A DNA stretch of 64,000 nucleotides, taken from assembly GCF_000744815.1 (NCBI RefSeq), contig NZ_JQMQ01000005.1, forward strand, positions 2,116,055 to 2,180,054. The letters run 5' to 3'. Positions 38,053 to 47,056 of this stretch are shown here, piece by piece; positions within the stretch are counted from its first letter, which is position 1; every line of letters starts with the position of its first letter. The notes beneath the pieces are model-generated. The model saw only the letters and a program-made list of their open reading frames with translations. It was not told where the DNA came from and did not search any database. This DNA comes from Phaeacidiphilus oryzae TH49. GTDB taxonomy: Bacteria; Actinomycetota; Actinomycetes; Streptomycetales; Streptomycetaceae. A program made the position numbers and the translations under genes.

Positions 38053-39414
38053 TCAGTCGGCCAGCGCGCCCATCGGGTCCCAGGCAGGAAGGACGATGGG
38101 GGGCTGGTCGAGGGCGGCGGAGAGCTCCGGGGGCAGCGCGGAGCGGCGGACGGCGATCTCGAAGACGTGCTCGCCGAACCAGGAGTCGTTCATGGTCCAG
38201 AAGCCCTTGTCGGCCCGGTCCTCGCCCCAGCTGTTCTCCACCCGCCAGCGGCGCGGCGCGCCCTCCACCACGTCCACGCCGGTGAAGAGCATGGCGTGGG
38301 TCATCTGGGTCTCGTGGTGGAGCAGCCGGTCGGCCTTGTCGAGGGTGAACGGCGCGTCGTAGACGGACGCGTAGTCGAAGAGCTCCGCGTCCCAGACCCC
38401 CGCGTCCGAGCGCATCATCCTGGCCACGTCGCAGCCGAACCACACCGGCTCGCCGCCGACGACCGCCTCCATGGCCAGCCGCTTGAGGAGGTCCATCTCG
38501 GCGTTGAGGTAGACCACCGGCGGGGCGTCCACGATGTTGCCCAGATACTCGACGGTGAAGGTGCGGCCGACCGGGCTGCTCTCCCGGGGGTCGTGCACCA
38601 GGCAGACGTACTCGTCGATCGGCAGCTGGACGTAGGCGGCGGCGAACTCGGCCGGGGTGAGCCAGCCGTCGCGGTGGAACTCCTTGTCCTTGTCCTGCCA
38701 CTGCCACAGGAACCTCTGCGGCGGCGTCCCGAGGTGGATGCTGAGCACCCGGTGGATCGCGGCCAGCACCTCCCGCTTGTGCTGCCGCTGCGCCTCGGCG
38801 CCCGCGGAGGCCAGCCGGCGCAGGTCGCGGGCGCCCTGCCGGAGAAGCGCCTGCAGGTCGCGGTTCATCGACCGGGTGGCCGAGGAGCTGTTCGTCTCCG
38901 GCATGGCCGACTTCGGCACCAGGCCGTGCTTGGCGATCAGCGCCACGAACATGTTCCACTGCCCGCCGTCGCTGATCGGGTCGGAGAGGAGGTGGGCGAC
39001 GGTGCGGTCGTCGACGTCCCGGTCGGAGGTCTCGACGATCGCCTCGAGGAAGTGGTTCGCCCGCTCGAACTTGTCCCACCACAGCAGGTAGTTCTGGGAG
39101 AACTCGAAGTCCTTCACGCCGAGCTTGCGCGCGGCGCCGACGCGCAGCAGGTTGAGGCCGGCGAACAGCCAGCAGCGGCCGCTCTGCTTCTGGTTGGTGA
39201 CCTTCCAGTCGTCCAGCTGGTGGGAGACCGAGTGGTCGATGCCGGTGAGGATCCGGCGGTCCAGGGCCACGTCGTCCACCGCGGTCTGGGTGACGGCGTT
39301 CTGCATCAGCCGGTTGGCCGGCCGGGCCGCGAACTCCTTCTCGAACAGTTCTAGTTCATCCGGCGTCAGGCTGCGTTCCATGGCCGGCCGGGAGTCGTCT
39401 TGTCCGAAGGTCAC
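38053..39414 (-). CDS. C1B-family cysteine aminopeptidase (PepC/bleomycin hydrolase type)
   Basis: The 453-residue protein has the papain-like triad in the bleomycin hydrolase order: oxyanion Gln and Cys in NQKQSGRCWLFAGLN, His in THAMLFTGVDV and Asn in RVENSWGEDRADKG. Length and the intervening inserts (NYLLWWDKFERANHFLE, GGQWNMFVALIAKHG) match PepC/BLMH, which form hexameric barrels in the cytoplasm and trim peptides; the family also inactivates bleomycin-type glycopeptides. No signal peptide is present. GTG 39414 is chosen because GGAGG lies nine bases upstream; ATGs at 39456, 39468 and 39381 lack ribosome sites. A single gene with its own terminator. Confidence 0.93.
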   Translation of the reverse strand: MTFGQDDSRPAMERSLTPDELELFEKEFAARPANRLMQNAVTQTAVDDVALDRRILTGIDHSVSHQLDDWKVTNQKQSGRCWLFAGLNLLRVGAARKLGVKDFEFSQNYLLWWDKFERANHFLEAIVETSDRDVDDRTVAHLLSDPISDGGQWNMFVALIAKHGLVPKSAMPETNSSSATRSMNRDLQALLRQGARDLRRLASAGAEAQRQHKREVLAAIHRVLSIHLGTPPQRFLWQWQDKDKEFHRDGWLTPAEFAAAYVQLPIDEYVCLVHDPRESSPVGRTFTVEYLGNIVDAPPVVYLNAEMDLLKRLAMEAVVGGEPVWFGCDVARMMRSDAGVWDAELFDYASVYDAPFTLDKADRLLHHETQMTHAMLFTGVDVVEGAPRRWRVENSWGEDRADKGFWTMNDSWFGEHVFEIAVRRSALPPELSAALDQPPIVLPAWDPMGALAD

Positions 39415-39582
39415 AGCGGTCTGCCTCCACTTCCCCTGTGCGTCTCGAACGGTCATCGGGGCGCGCATTCACCGTCGCACGTCCGTTCGCCCGAGGTCAA
39501 CGGACAATCCAGGTCAGCGCCCTGGCGAGGGGCCGACACCGGCGGCTCGCCGCCGCCTGCGCCGGCCCCCGTAGGCCCGCGG

Positions 39583-41061
39583 TCAGCAGGTGCCGTCGGC
39601 GATGACGTAGTAGCCGGCGGAGGTCTCCTTCAGGGTGTGGGTGACGTAGAGGTTGTACAGCCCCATGTCCTGGTTGGAGCCGTTGGCGTAGGTCTCCCCC
39701 AGGGTCTGGTGGGCCCGGCCGGCGGCGACCTGGTTGTAGTTGTTGTCGGTGAAGCACTGCGCGGCGCCGCCGGTGGTGGTGGCGCTGACCGCGGTCGACC
39801 TGGTCCCGACGGTGCCGGAGGAGTCGACGGCGGCCACCGTGTAGCTGTAGGTGGTGCCGCCGCTCAGCCCGCTGTCGGTATAGCTGGTGGCGGTGACCGG
39901 CGAACTGGTCACGAGGGTGCCGTTGCGGTAGACGTCGTAGCCGGCCGCGCCCGAGACGGCGTTCCAGCTGAGCGAGGCGCTGCTGCCGGTGGTGCCGGTC
40001 ACGGTCACCCCGGTGGGGGCCGCGAGGCCGCCGGTGCCGCCGCCCCCGCCGCCCTGCGCCAGGCCGAAGAACTGGGCGGTGTAGTAGCTGGAGCAGATGG
40101 TGTTGAGATAGTAGGTGCCGGTGGTGCCGCACTGGTCGGTGGCCGAGCCGGGGTTGACCGCGAGGCCGTGGGTCATCCCGGAGACGGAGTAGGTCTCCAC
40201 GGCCGGGTTGCCGCTGCCGTCGTTGTAGATGTTCTCGGTGGTGCCCCCGGTCAGGGTCTGGGTGCTGGACGGGGTCTGGCCGATGCCCCAGACGTTGGTC
40301 CAGCCGTCCATGTTGTACGTCAGCTCGGCCGGGTTGACCGTGGTGTCCGAGCTGCCCTGCCAGATCGCCACCCGCGGCCAGGGGCCGGCGTAGCCGGAGT
40401 CGGAGCCGCGGATCAGGTCGCCCCACTGCTGGACGGTCTTGCTGGTGGTTCCGGAGGTGCAGTTGGTGTTGGTGATGCCGGTGGTGGAGCACTGCGCGGC
40501 CGGGCCGGAGTCGATCGAGCCGGCGGCGAAGACGTCCGGATAGTCGGCGAGGAGGTCGGCGGTCATCCCGGCGCCCGCGGAGAGGCCGGTGATGTAGATC
40601 CGGCTCGGGTCGACGTGGTAGTTGCTCTCGGCGTACTGGATCATCTGGTAGATCGACAGCGCCTCTCCCTTGCCGCGGCCGTCGTTGGACGGGGTGCCCC
40701 AGTCGAAGCAGTTCTCGATCGGGTTGGTGAGCGAGGGCTGCTCGGGGAAGACCAGCGCGAAGCCGTACAGGTCCGCGTACTTGGGCCAGCCGGAGTGGCT
40801 GTAGTAGTCGTTCGCGCTCTGCGTGCAGCCGTGGAGGGCGAGCACCAGCGGCGCGTTGGCCGGCAGGTTGTCGGGGACGTAGCTGTACATGTTGAGGCTG
40901 CCCGGGTTGGATCCGAAGCCGGTCACCTGGGTCAGGCTCGCGGCCTGCGCGGGCGAGGCCGCGGTCAGCCCGCCGAGCAGCAGCAGGACGCCGGTGAGCA
41001 GCGCCGTCCAGCCGCGGAGCAGCCGTCGTCGGGTGGGGGGTCTTCCAGCGGAAGGTGCCAT
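39583..41061 (-). CDS. Secreted PHB-depolymerase-family esterase with FN3 and C-terminal domain
   Basis: The 492-residue protein has a signal peptide (TRRRLLRGWTALLTGVLLLL...AQA). The catalytic domain (about residues 45-330) is an alpha/beta hydrolase of esterase family 10 (PHB depolymerase): LALHGCTQSANDY, nucleophile Ser in ITGLSAGAGMT, Asp in WQGSSDTTVN and His in SGMTHGLAV. A Gly-rich linker leads to a fibronectin type III domain (about 345-430) and a 60-residue C-terminal module containing CFTDNNYNQVAAGRAH, common in extracellular PHB depolymerases and thought to bind the polymer. The ATG at 41061 has AGGAG six bases upstream. It may degrade short-chain polyhydroxyalkanoate, or feruloyl/acetyl-xylan esters. 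Confidence 0.93.
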   Translation of the reverse strand: MAPSAGRPPTRRRLLRGWTALLTGVLLLLGGLTAASPAQAASLTQVTGFGSNPGSLNMYSYVPDNLPANAPLVLALHGCTQSANDYYSHSGWPKYADLYGFALVFPEQPSLTNPIENCFDWGTPSNDGRGKGEALSIYQMIQYAESNYHVDPSRIYITGLSAGAGMTADLLADYPDVFAAGSIDSGPAAQCSTTGITNTNCTSGTTSKTVQQWGDLIRGSDSGYAGPWPRVAIWQGSSDTTVNPAELTYNMDGWTNVWGIGQTPSSTQTLTGGTTENIYNDGSGNPAVETYSVSGMTHGLAVNPGSATDQCGTTGTYYLNTICSSYYTAQFFGLAQGGGGGGTGGLAAPTGVTVTGTTGSSASLSWNAVSGAAGYDVYRNGTLVTSSPVTATSYTDSGLSGGTTYSYTVAAVDSSGTVGTRSTAVSATTTGGAAQCFTDNNYNQVAAGRAHQTLGETYANGSNQDMGLYNLYVTHTLKETSAGYYVIADGTC

Positions 41062-41152
41062 GGTGAACTCCTGGGTGGGGAATCGGCCCGCCCCGCAGAA
41101 TGGGACCGGTGGCTTCCGCGGGGATATGTGCGGGACCGCCAGTTCCACGTCC

Positions 41153-41175
41153 GCTGACATATCGTCAGCTGACAT
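41153..41175. promoter_or_regulatory. Cluster of overlapping direct and inverted repeats between divergent genes
   Basis: GCTGACAT occurs at 41153-41160 and 41168-41175 (15-base spacing). Interleaved are TGAC-ATATC-GTCA (41155-41167), the palindrome TCAGCTGA and, just beyond, GACATGTC. The block lies 92 bases upstream of the esterase ATG and 174 upstream of the ABC operon, and looks like an operator for a dimeric regulator. Confidence 0.45.
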
Positions 41176-41348
41176 GTCGGCGTCATCGCAGCCGGGCGAC
41201 CCGGGGTGGTGGCGGCCGCCACCCCTCCTGGGCGGATTACGGGGCCCGGCCACATACCGGCGCGGCTGACGCGTCCTTAGTTTCTGGCGCCTAACCCTTC
41301 GTCACCGCCTGGCCTCGCTCGCCGGCGACACACCTGGAGCCGCCCACC

Positions 41349-42572
41349 ATGCGCCCGCCGAGAAACCCCAGACAGCTCCGCACCCTCGCATTGCTGGCCT
41401 CCTCCGCCCTCCTCGCCGGACTGACCGGGTGTGCCGCGGCCGGCACTGCCGGCTCCACCGGCTCCAGTGCCTCCGAGTCCGCCTCGGCGCCGGTGAAGGT
41501 CGGTCTCCTCTACTCCCGCACCGGCCTCCTCGCCTCCTACGGCGCCCAGTACGAGCAGGGCTTCAAGGCGGGACTGGCGTACGCCACCGGCGGCACCGGC
41601 AAGGTGGCCGGGCACCCGATCCAGGTCACCGAGGAGGACGACGCGGGCGACCCGGCCAAGGCGGTCGCCGAGGCCAAGGACCTGATCGGCAAGGGCGACC
41701 GGATCCTGGCCGGCACCACCGACTCCGGGGTCGCCGAGCAGCTGGCGCCGCTGGCCGCGCAGAACCAGACCCTGTACATCAGCGGCGCCGCCGCCACCGA
41801 CGCGGTCACCGGCATCAACCGCTACACCTTCCGCTCCGGGCGGCAGACCTGGCAGGACATCCTCACCGCCGGCTCGATGCTGGGCTCGGTGAAGGGCAAG
41901 CGGATCACCGTGCTGGCCCAGGACAGCGCCTTCGGCCAGGCCAACGTCGCCGCGGTGAAGCAGGTGCTGGGCGCCGGCGGCGCCACCGTGCGCTCGGTAC
42001 TGGCGCCGCCCAGCGCCACCGATCTGACGCCCTTCGCCCAGCAGGCCGGCTCCGGCAAGCCGGACCTGGTCTTCGTCGCCTGGGCCGGCTCCACCGCCCC
42101 GGCCCTGTGGACGGCACTGGACCAGCAGGGAGTGCTGGACTCCAGCAAGGTGGTGACCGGCCTGGCCGGCACCGCCTCGTACCCGATCTTCGGCTCGGGG
42201 GCGGCCAAGATCGCGTTCCTGGCGCACTACTTCCCGGGAGCCGGCGGCGGCAACCCGGTGGAGAAGGCGATGATCGACGGCATCGGCAAGGCCGGCGGCA
42301 CCCCCGACCTGTTCAGCCCGGACGGCTTCACGGCGGCCCAGATGATCGTCCATGCGATCAAGTCCGGTTCGGCCACCGACACCGACGCCATGATCAAGGC
42401 GCTGGAGGGCTGGACCTTCGACGGGGTGAAGGGCCCCGAGGAGGTCCGCGCCGCCGACCACGCCCTGCTGCAGCCGATGTTCCAGGCCAAGCTGACGGGC
42501 GGAAAGCCGGTCCTGGTGAAGTCCCTTCCGATGAACGCAGTCGCCCCGCCGACCAAGCAGATGGGGAGCTGA
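41349..42572 (+). CDS. ABC transporter substrate-binding lipoprotein (branched-chain amino acid/amide type)
   Basis: The 407-residue protein has a lipoprotein signal (TLALLASSALLAGLTGC, lipobox LTGC) and then a periplasmic-binding-protein fold of the LivJ/LivK/Leu-Ile-Val type: VKVGLLYSRTGLLASYGAQYEQGF, VTEEDDAGDPAKAVAEAKDLI, KRITVLAQDSAFGQA and DGFTAAQMIVHAIKSG. It captures the solute outside the membrane for the permeases coded downstream. The ligand could be an amino acid, urea or short amide, or an aromatic acid, and cannot be settled here. ATG 41349 follows GGAG by ten bases. It is the first gene of a five-gene operon. Confidence 0.93.
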   Translation: MRPPRNPRQLRTLALLASSALLAGLTGCAAAGTAGSTGSSASESASAPVKVGLLYSRTGLLASYGAQYEQGFKAGLAYATGGTGKVAGHPIQVTEEDDAGDPAKAVAEAKDLIGKGDRILAGTTDSGVAEQLAPLAAQNQTLYISGAAATDAVTGINRYTFRSGRQTWQDILTAGSMLGSVKGKRITVLAQDSAFGQANVAAVKQVLGAGGATVRSVLAPPSATDLTPFAQQAGSGKPDLVFVAWAGSTAPALWTALDQQGVLDSSKVVTGLAGTASYPIFGSGAAKIAFLAHYFPGAGGGNPVEKAMIDGIGKAGGTPDLFSPDGFTAAQMIVHAIKSGSATDTDAMIKALEGWTFDGVKGPEEVRAADHALLQPMFQAKLTGGKPVLVKSLPMNAVAPPTKQMGS

Positions 42573-42576
42573 CCCG

Positions 42577-43377
42577 ATGGCAGGCACCCCGGACACCCAC
42601 GCGCCCACCCACGCGCCGCCGAAGCGCGGCACCGCCGCCCCCGTGCTGTGGCTCAGCGGCGTCGGCTGGTCCGTGGGCGGAGCGGTGATCCTGGAGGACG
42701 TCGGATTCGACGTGCGGGAGGGCGAGTTCCTGGCCTTCATCGGCCCGAACGGGGCCGGCAAGACCTCGCTGTTCAACGTGGTCAGCGGCCTGGTCCAGGC
42801 CACCGCCGGGCGGATCGAGCTGGACGGGGCGGACCTCACCGGCCGCCCCGCCCACGACCGGGCCCGGCTCGGCCTCGGCCGCACCTTCCAGACCTCCAGC
42901 CTGTGGCCGGGGATGTCGGTCGCCGACCATGTCCGGCTGGCCGCCCAGGCCGCCCAGGGCGGCTCGTACCGGATCTGGCGGCGGGCCGCCGGCTACCGGG
43001 AGGAGGTCCGCGACGCCCTGGCGCGGACCGGTCTCGCCGGCCGCGCCGACGCCCTCGCCGGCGCCCTCTCGCACGGCGAGAAGCGGAAGTTGGAGCTGGC
43101 CGTGCTGCTGGTCGGCGACCCCCGGGTGATGCTCCTCGACGAGCCGATGGCCGGCGTCAGCGCCGAGGAGGTGCCCGCCCTCACCGAACTGATCGGCGCA
43201 CTCCACCGGGAGGAGGGCCGCACCGTCCTGATGGTGGAGCACCACATGGACGTCCTCCTCGGCCTCGCCGACCGGGTGGCCGTGATGCACCACGGCACCC
43301 TCCTCGCGCTGGACGACCCGCGGGCCGTGACGGCCGACGCCACCGTGCAGCAGGCCTACCTCGGGGAGGCGCTGTGA
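42577..43377 (+). CDS. ABC transporter ATP-binding protein, LivG type
   Basis: The 266-residue ATPase has Walker A FIGPNGAGKTSLFNVVSG, signature LSHGEKRKLELAVLL (family variant of LSGG), Walker B VMLLDEPMAGVSAEE and switch His in MVEHHMDVL. The LivG features include the loop GRTFQTSSLWPGMSVADHV. It powers uptake together with the next gene product. The ATG at 42577 lies five bases after the stop of the binding-protein gene, and its stop overlaps the next GTG. Confidence 0.95.
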   Translation: MAGTPDTHAPTHAPPKRGTAAPVLWLSGVGWSVGGAVILEDVGFDVREGEFLAFIGPNGAGKTSLFNVVSGLVQATAGRIELDGADLTGRPAHDRARLGLGRTFQTSSLWPGMSVADHVRLAAQAAQGGSYRIWRRAAGYREEVRDALARTGLAGRADALAGALSHGEKRKLELAVLLVGDPRVMLLDEPMAGVSAEEVPALTELIGALHREEGRTVLMVEHHMDVLLGLADRVAVMHHGTLLALDDPRAVTADATVQQAYLGEAL

Positions 43378-44117
43378 GCGGCGCCCTGCTGGAGGTCGCG
43401 GACCTGCGGGTGGTGATCGGCGGCCGGCACATCCTGCACGGCGTGGACCTCGCGGTGGCCCCCAGCGGCGTCACCGCGCTCCTCGGCCGCAACGGCGCCG
43501 GCAAGACCACCACCGTGCGCGGGGTGCTCGGCCTGGTCCCGCGCACCGGCAGCGTCCGCTTCGCCGGGGAGGAGACCGTCCGCCTGGACACCCACCGGCT
43601 CGTCCGCCGCGGGATCGGCTACGCGCCAGAGGACCGCGGGGTGTTCGCCGGGCTCACCGTCGCCGAGAACCTGCGGCTCGCCGAGCGTCCCGGCCCCGGA
43701 CCGGACGGCGGCGGCCCCGCCTACGGGCTGGTCCACGAGCTCTTCCCGGAGCTGCGCGAGCGGGCCCAGCAGCCGGCCGGCACGCTGAGCGGCGGCCAGC
43801 AGCAGATGCTCGCGATCGGCCGCACCCTCCTCAACGGAAACCGCCTGATCATCGCCGACGAGCCGACCAAGGGACTGGCCCCGAAGGTGGTCACCGAGGT
43901 GGCGCAGGCCCTGGAACGGGCGGCCGAGGCGGTGCCGGTGCTGCTGGTCGAGCAGAACCTCGCCCTGGTGCGGCGGCTGGCCGCGCACTGCGCGGTGATC
44001 GCCGACGGCCGTACCGCCCACCAGGGCCCGGCCCGGGAACTGCTCGCCGACGCCGAGGCGGCCCGGCGCCTGCTCGGCGTCGGACAGACCGCCGGCACCA
44101 AGGGAGGGACGGCCTGA
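43374..44117 (+). CDS. ABC transporter ATP-binding protein, LivF type
   Basis: The 247-residue ATPase has Walker A LLGRNGAGKTTTVRGVLG, signature LSGGQQQMLAIGRTLL, Walker B LIIADEPTKGLAPKV and switch region LVEQNLALV, all as in LivF. GTG 43374 overlaps the TGA of the preceding gene (GTGA), and its own TGA overlaps the next ATG (TGATG), so the cassette is translationally coupled. Confidence 0.95.
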   Translation: MSGALLEVADLRVVIGGRHILHGVDLAVAPSGVTALLGRNGAGKTTTVRGVLGLVPRTGSVRFAGEETVRLDTHRLVRRGIGYAPEDRGVFAGLTVAENLRLAERPGPGPDGGGPAYGLVHELFPELRERAQQPAGTLSGGQQQMLAIGRTLLNGNRLIIADEPTKGLAPKVVTEVAQALERAAEAVPVLLVEQNLALVRRLAAHCAVIADGRTAHQGPARELLADAEAARRLLGVGQTAGTKGGTA

Positions 44118-45004
44118 TGGCCACCGTCGTGCTGCTCACCGCCACCGGTCTGGGACTGGGCGCGCTCTACTTCCTGATCGCCTCCGGACTGACCCTGATC
44201 TTCGGGCTGATGGACATCCTCAACTTCGCCCACGGCGCCCTCCTCTCCATCGGCGCCTACGCCACCTGGTGGGCCGCCTCGGGCCACCTGCCGGGCGCCG
44301 GGGCCTCCGGCGCCGGCTTCGCGCTCGCGGTCCTCTTCGGCACGGCGGTCGGCACCGCGGCCGCGGTGCTCCTCGAACTCGCCGTCATCCGGCCGCTGTA
44401 CGAGCGGCCGCGGGAGCAGATCCTGGCCACCGTGGGCGTCGGGCTGGCCGTGCCCGCGCTGCTCTCCGCGGTGTGGGGGACGGACCCGCACACCTTCCCC
44501 GGGCCGAAGGCGCTCTCCGGCACCTTCGGGCTGCTCGGCGCCCGGATCCCGGTCGACCGGCTGGTGCTGATCGTGGCCGCGGTGGCGGTGCTGGCCGCGC
44601 TGAAGCTTTTCTTCGGCCGCACCCGGCACGGCCTGATCGTCCGGGCCGGGGTGGAGGACCGGGCGATGGTCAGCGCCCTCGGCGTCGACGTCCGGAAGGC
44701 CTTCACCCTGGTCTTCGCGATCGGCGGGGCGGCGGCCGGGCTCGGCGGGGCGCTCGGCGGGCTGTACTTCGGCTCGGTGGACCCGGGCCAGGGGACCTCG
44801 CTGCTGATCTTCGCCTTCGTGGTGGTCGTCACCGGCGGGATGGGCTCGATCGCGGGCGCGGCCGGCGCGGCCGTCCTCGTCGGCCTGGTGCAGCAGTTCG
44901 CCAACCACTACACCAGCGCCGGACTCGGCGATCTGTCCGTCGTCATCCTGCTCGCCGTCCTGCTGCTGGTCAGGCCGCGCGGACTCACCGGGAGGCCCGC
45001 ATGA
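44117..45004 (+). CDS. Branched-chain amino acid-type ABC permease, LivH type
   Basis: The 295-residue membrane protein has about eight helices. It includes LGALYFLIASGLTLIFGLMDILNFAHGALLSIGAY read in parts (the LivH signature GLxLIFGxMxxxNFAHG), RTRHGLIVRAGVEDRAMVSALGVDV (coupling loop to the ATPases) and FVVVVTGGMGSIAGAAGAAVLVG. It forms a heterodimer with the next permease. The TGA overlaps the ATG at 45001 of the next gene (ATGA). Confidence 0.94.
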   Translation: MATVVLLTATGLGLGALYFLIASGLTLIFGLMDILNFAHGALLSIGAYATWWAASGHLPGAGASGAGFALAVLFGTAVGTAAAVLLELAVIRPLYERPREQILATVGVGLAVPALLSAVWGTDPHTFPGPKALSGTFGLLGARIPVDRLVLIVAAVAVLAALKLFFGRTRHGLIVRAGVEDRAMVSALGVDVRKAFTLVFAIGGAAAGLGGALGGLYFGSVDPGQGTSLLIFAFVVVVTGGMGSIAGAAGAAVLVGLVQQFANHYTSAGLGDLSVVILLAVLLLVRPRGLTGRPA

Positions 45005-46133
45005 CCACCACCGCGCCCACGACCACCCCCAGCCGGCCCAGGCCCCCTCCCCCGAGGAGCGCGGAACCGCGCGCGGGCGCCGCTGGCTGCGGTGGTGGCC
45101 GGCCCCGCTGCTGCTCGTCCTCCTCATCGCGCCCTACAGCGCGGTCCCCCTCCCCGGCCTGCTGGACGGGCCGATCGGCAGCGCCGGAAACCTCCAACTG
45201 ATCGCCCTCTGCCTGGTGTTCGGCGGCCTGGCGACCGGCTACGACCTGCTGCTCGGCCGCACCGGGCTGCTCTCCTTCGGGCACGCCCTCTACTTCGCCA
45301 CCGGCACCTACGTCACCGACGTGCTGATGCTGCGGGCGGGCCTGCCGTTCGCCGCGGCGGCGGTGCTGGGGCTGGCCGCCGGGGTGCTGCTGGCCGCGGT
45401 GCTCGGCTCGGTCAGCCTGCGGGTGACCGGCATCGGCTTCTCCATGGTGACCCTCGCCTTCGCGCAGGCCGGTTCGATCCTGGTGACCCGCGACCCGGGC
45501 GGCGCCACCGGCGGCGAGGAGGGGCTGGCCGCCCCGGCGGACCGGATGCCGGCGGCGCTGATCGGCATCGGCCACACCGCCGACCTCTACTGGATCGCCC
45601 TGGCCTACGTGGTGCTGACCTTCGCCGTCGTCCAGTGGCTGCTGCGCTCGCCGATCGGCCGGGTGTGGGAGGGGATCAAGGAGAACGAGCTGCGGGTGGA
45701 GGTGCTGGGGCTGCGGCCGCACGGCTTCAAGCTGGCCGCGTTCGTCCTCTCCGGGGCGCTGGCGGCGCTCGGCGGGGTGGTCTACCTCCTCCTCACCGGC
45801 GGCGCCACCCCGCAGACCACCACCTCGGACTTCACCCTCTCGCTGCTGGTGATGGTGGTGCTGGGCGGCTCCGGCAGCCGCTGGGGGCCGCTGCTCGGCG
45901 GCGTCCTCTACACCTGGGCCGACCAGCGGCTCGGCGATCTGGCCAACTCCACCGGGGTGGCCGGGCTCCCGGCGGTGCTGCGGGTCCCGCTCTCGCAGCC
46001 GCTGTTCCTCCTCGGCGCACTCTTCGTGGTGATCGTCTTCGCCCTGCCGGGAGGCGTCGTCCGCCTCCCGGACCGGATCCGCTCGGCCCGCCGCCGCAGG
46101 GGCGGCAGGCGCACGGAGGCCGCCACCGGATGA
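45001..46133 (+). CDS. Branched-chain amino acid-type ABC permease, LivM type; apparent one-base deletion near the N-terminus
   Basis: From GTG 45216 on, the frame gives a clear LivM permease: GYDLLLGRTGLLSFGHALYFATG, LRVTGIGFSMVTLAFAQ, LRSPIGRVWEGIKENELRVEVLG and VVLGGSGSRWGPLLGG, with about eight helices. The coding frame reads well further upstream (RRWLRWWPAPLLLVLLIAPYS, first helix), but that frame has no start codon. The expected ATG at 45001, overlapping the LivH stop (ATGA), lies in another frame and reads MTTTAPTTTPSRP. One missing C in the run CCCCCTCCCCC (about 45043-45053) would join the two and give 377 residues. Either the sequence has an error, or the gene is mutated and starts internally. 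Confidence 0.85.
45043..45053 (+). other. Probable frameshift site in the livM-type gene
   Basis: Two runs of five C flank one T. With one more C in the second run, the frame from ATG 45001 enters PEERGTARGRRWLRWW and the first membrane helix. No other single change in this interval is as simple. Confidence 0.7.
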
Positions 46134-46151
46134 ACCGGCCGGGGCGGCCGC

Positions 46152-46484
46152 TCAGGGCTGGACGGCGACGGTGAGGAGGACGGCGGCGTCCTCCTCGGCC
46201 TCCAGGCTGTGCCGGGCCGGAGGGACGATCAGGAGGTCGCCCGGACTGCCCTCCCAGCTCTCGTCGCCGCTGCGGAGGCGCACCCGGCCGCGCAGCACCA
46301 GGACGGTGGCCTCGCCGGGGTTCTCGTGTTCGGAGAGCGCGGTGCCGGAGCGCAGGGCGATCAGCGTCTGCCGCAGGACGTGCTCGTGGCCGCCGTAGAC
46401 GGTCTCGGCGCTCCGGCCGGTCTTGGCCGCGGACGCGCGCTCCAGGTGCTCGCGCGCCCCGGCTTCCAGGGAGAGCTTCTGCAT
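46152..46484 (-). CDS. Small cupin-domain protein
   Basis: The 110-residue protein is a single beta-barrel cupin: GGHEHVLRQTLIALRSGTALSEHENPGEATVLVLRGRVRL read in parts contains motif 1 (HENPGEA), and PGDLLIVPPARHSLEAEEDAAVLL holds motif 2. The metal-ligand His positions are present in part. The function is unknown; proteins of this size often bind small ligands or protect from stress. ATG 46484 has only a weak ribosome site. It converges with the transporter operon, with 18 bases between. Confidence 0.87.
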   Translation of the reverse strand: MQKLSLEAGAREHLERASAAKTGRSAETVYGGHEHVLRQTLIALRSGTALSEHENPGEATVLVLRGRVRLRSGDESWEGSPGDLLIVPPARHSLEAEEDAAVLLTVAVQP

Positions 46485-46594
46485 GCCCACGAGTCTGCCG
46501 CCTGCCGGCGCTCCGGCCCAAGCCGGCAGGCCGGGGACTGTCGGCCGCTCCCGCCTCGACGTCCTGGCGGCCATCGCCCACGAGCGACCTCGCG

Positions 46595-47035
46595 CTACCC
46601 GCCGCCCGCGGCCCACCCGGTGAGCCGGTCGATCCGGATCGCCACCACCGCGCCCCGCGGCGGCCGTTCGCGGTACTGGGGGTATCGGGCCGCCAGCAGG
46701 CGAAGCGCCGCGGCCCGGCGGGAGCCACCCCCGTCGCCCTCGTCGGGCGGCCACACCTCGGCCCTGCCGTCCGCCCGGACCCACCAGAGCCGGGACCAGT
46801 CCTCGGCGTACTCGTCGGCGAGGACACTCACCCGCGGGTTGCCGGCGATGTTGCGCAGCCGCCTGAGCGCCGTGCTCCGCTTCGGCTTGTGGTCGACGGC
46901 GAAGTACAGCCGCTCGCCGTCCAGCGCGAAGGTGATCGGCACCAGATGCGGCTGCCCGTCCGCGGAGGCGGTGGCGAGGCGCGCGGACCGCGCGGCCGCC
47001 AGCCGTGCGCGCGCCTCGGCCTGGTCGAGCTCCAT
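46595..47035 (-). CDS. PPOX-class, probably F420-dependent, oxidoreductase (Rv0121-type)
   Basis: The 146-residue protein is a split-barrel flavin/F420-binding domain: ARLATASADGQPHLVPITFALDGERLYFAVD, then KPKRSTALRRLRNIAGNPRVSVLAD and WVRADGRAEV. The pattern with PHLVPITFA and the KxxxxxxLRRLxNI motif is that of the TIGR03668 (Rv0121c-like) group, which is predicted to use F420. ATG 47035 has AAGGAG five bases upstream. It is transcribed with the DUF4232 gene 21 bases upstream. Confidence 0.9.
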   Translation of the reverse strand: MELDQAEARARLAAARSARLATASADGQPHLVPITFALDGERLYFAVDHKPKRSTALRRLRNIAGNPRVSVLADEYAEDWSRLWWVRADGRAEVWPPDEGDGGGSRRAAALRLLAARYPQYRERPPRGAVVAIRIDRLTGWAAGGG

Positions 47036-47056
47036 CGCCGCTCCTTCGCTCCGCCG

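Noticed and set aside
41349-46133. The ABC operon as a urea transporter (Urt)
   Set aside because: The five-gene order fits, but no urease or amidase gene is near and the binding protein is not clearly UrtA-like, so only the general branched-chain/amide type is claimed.
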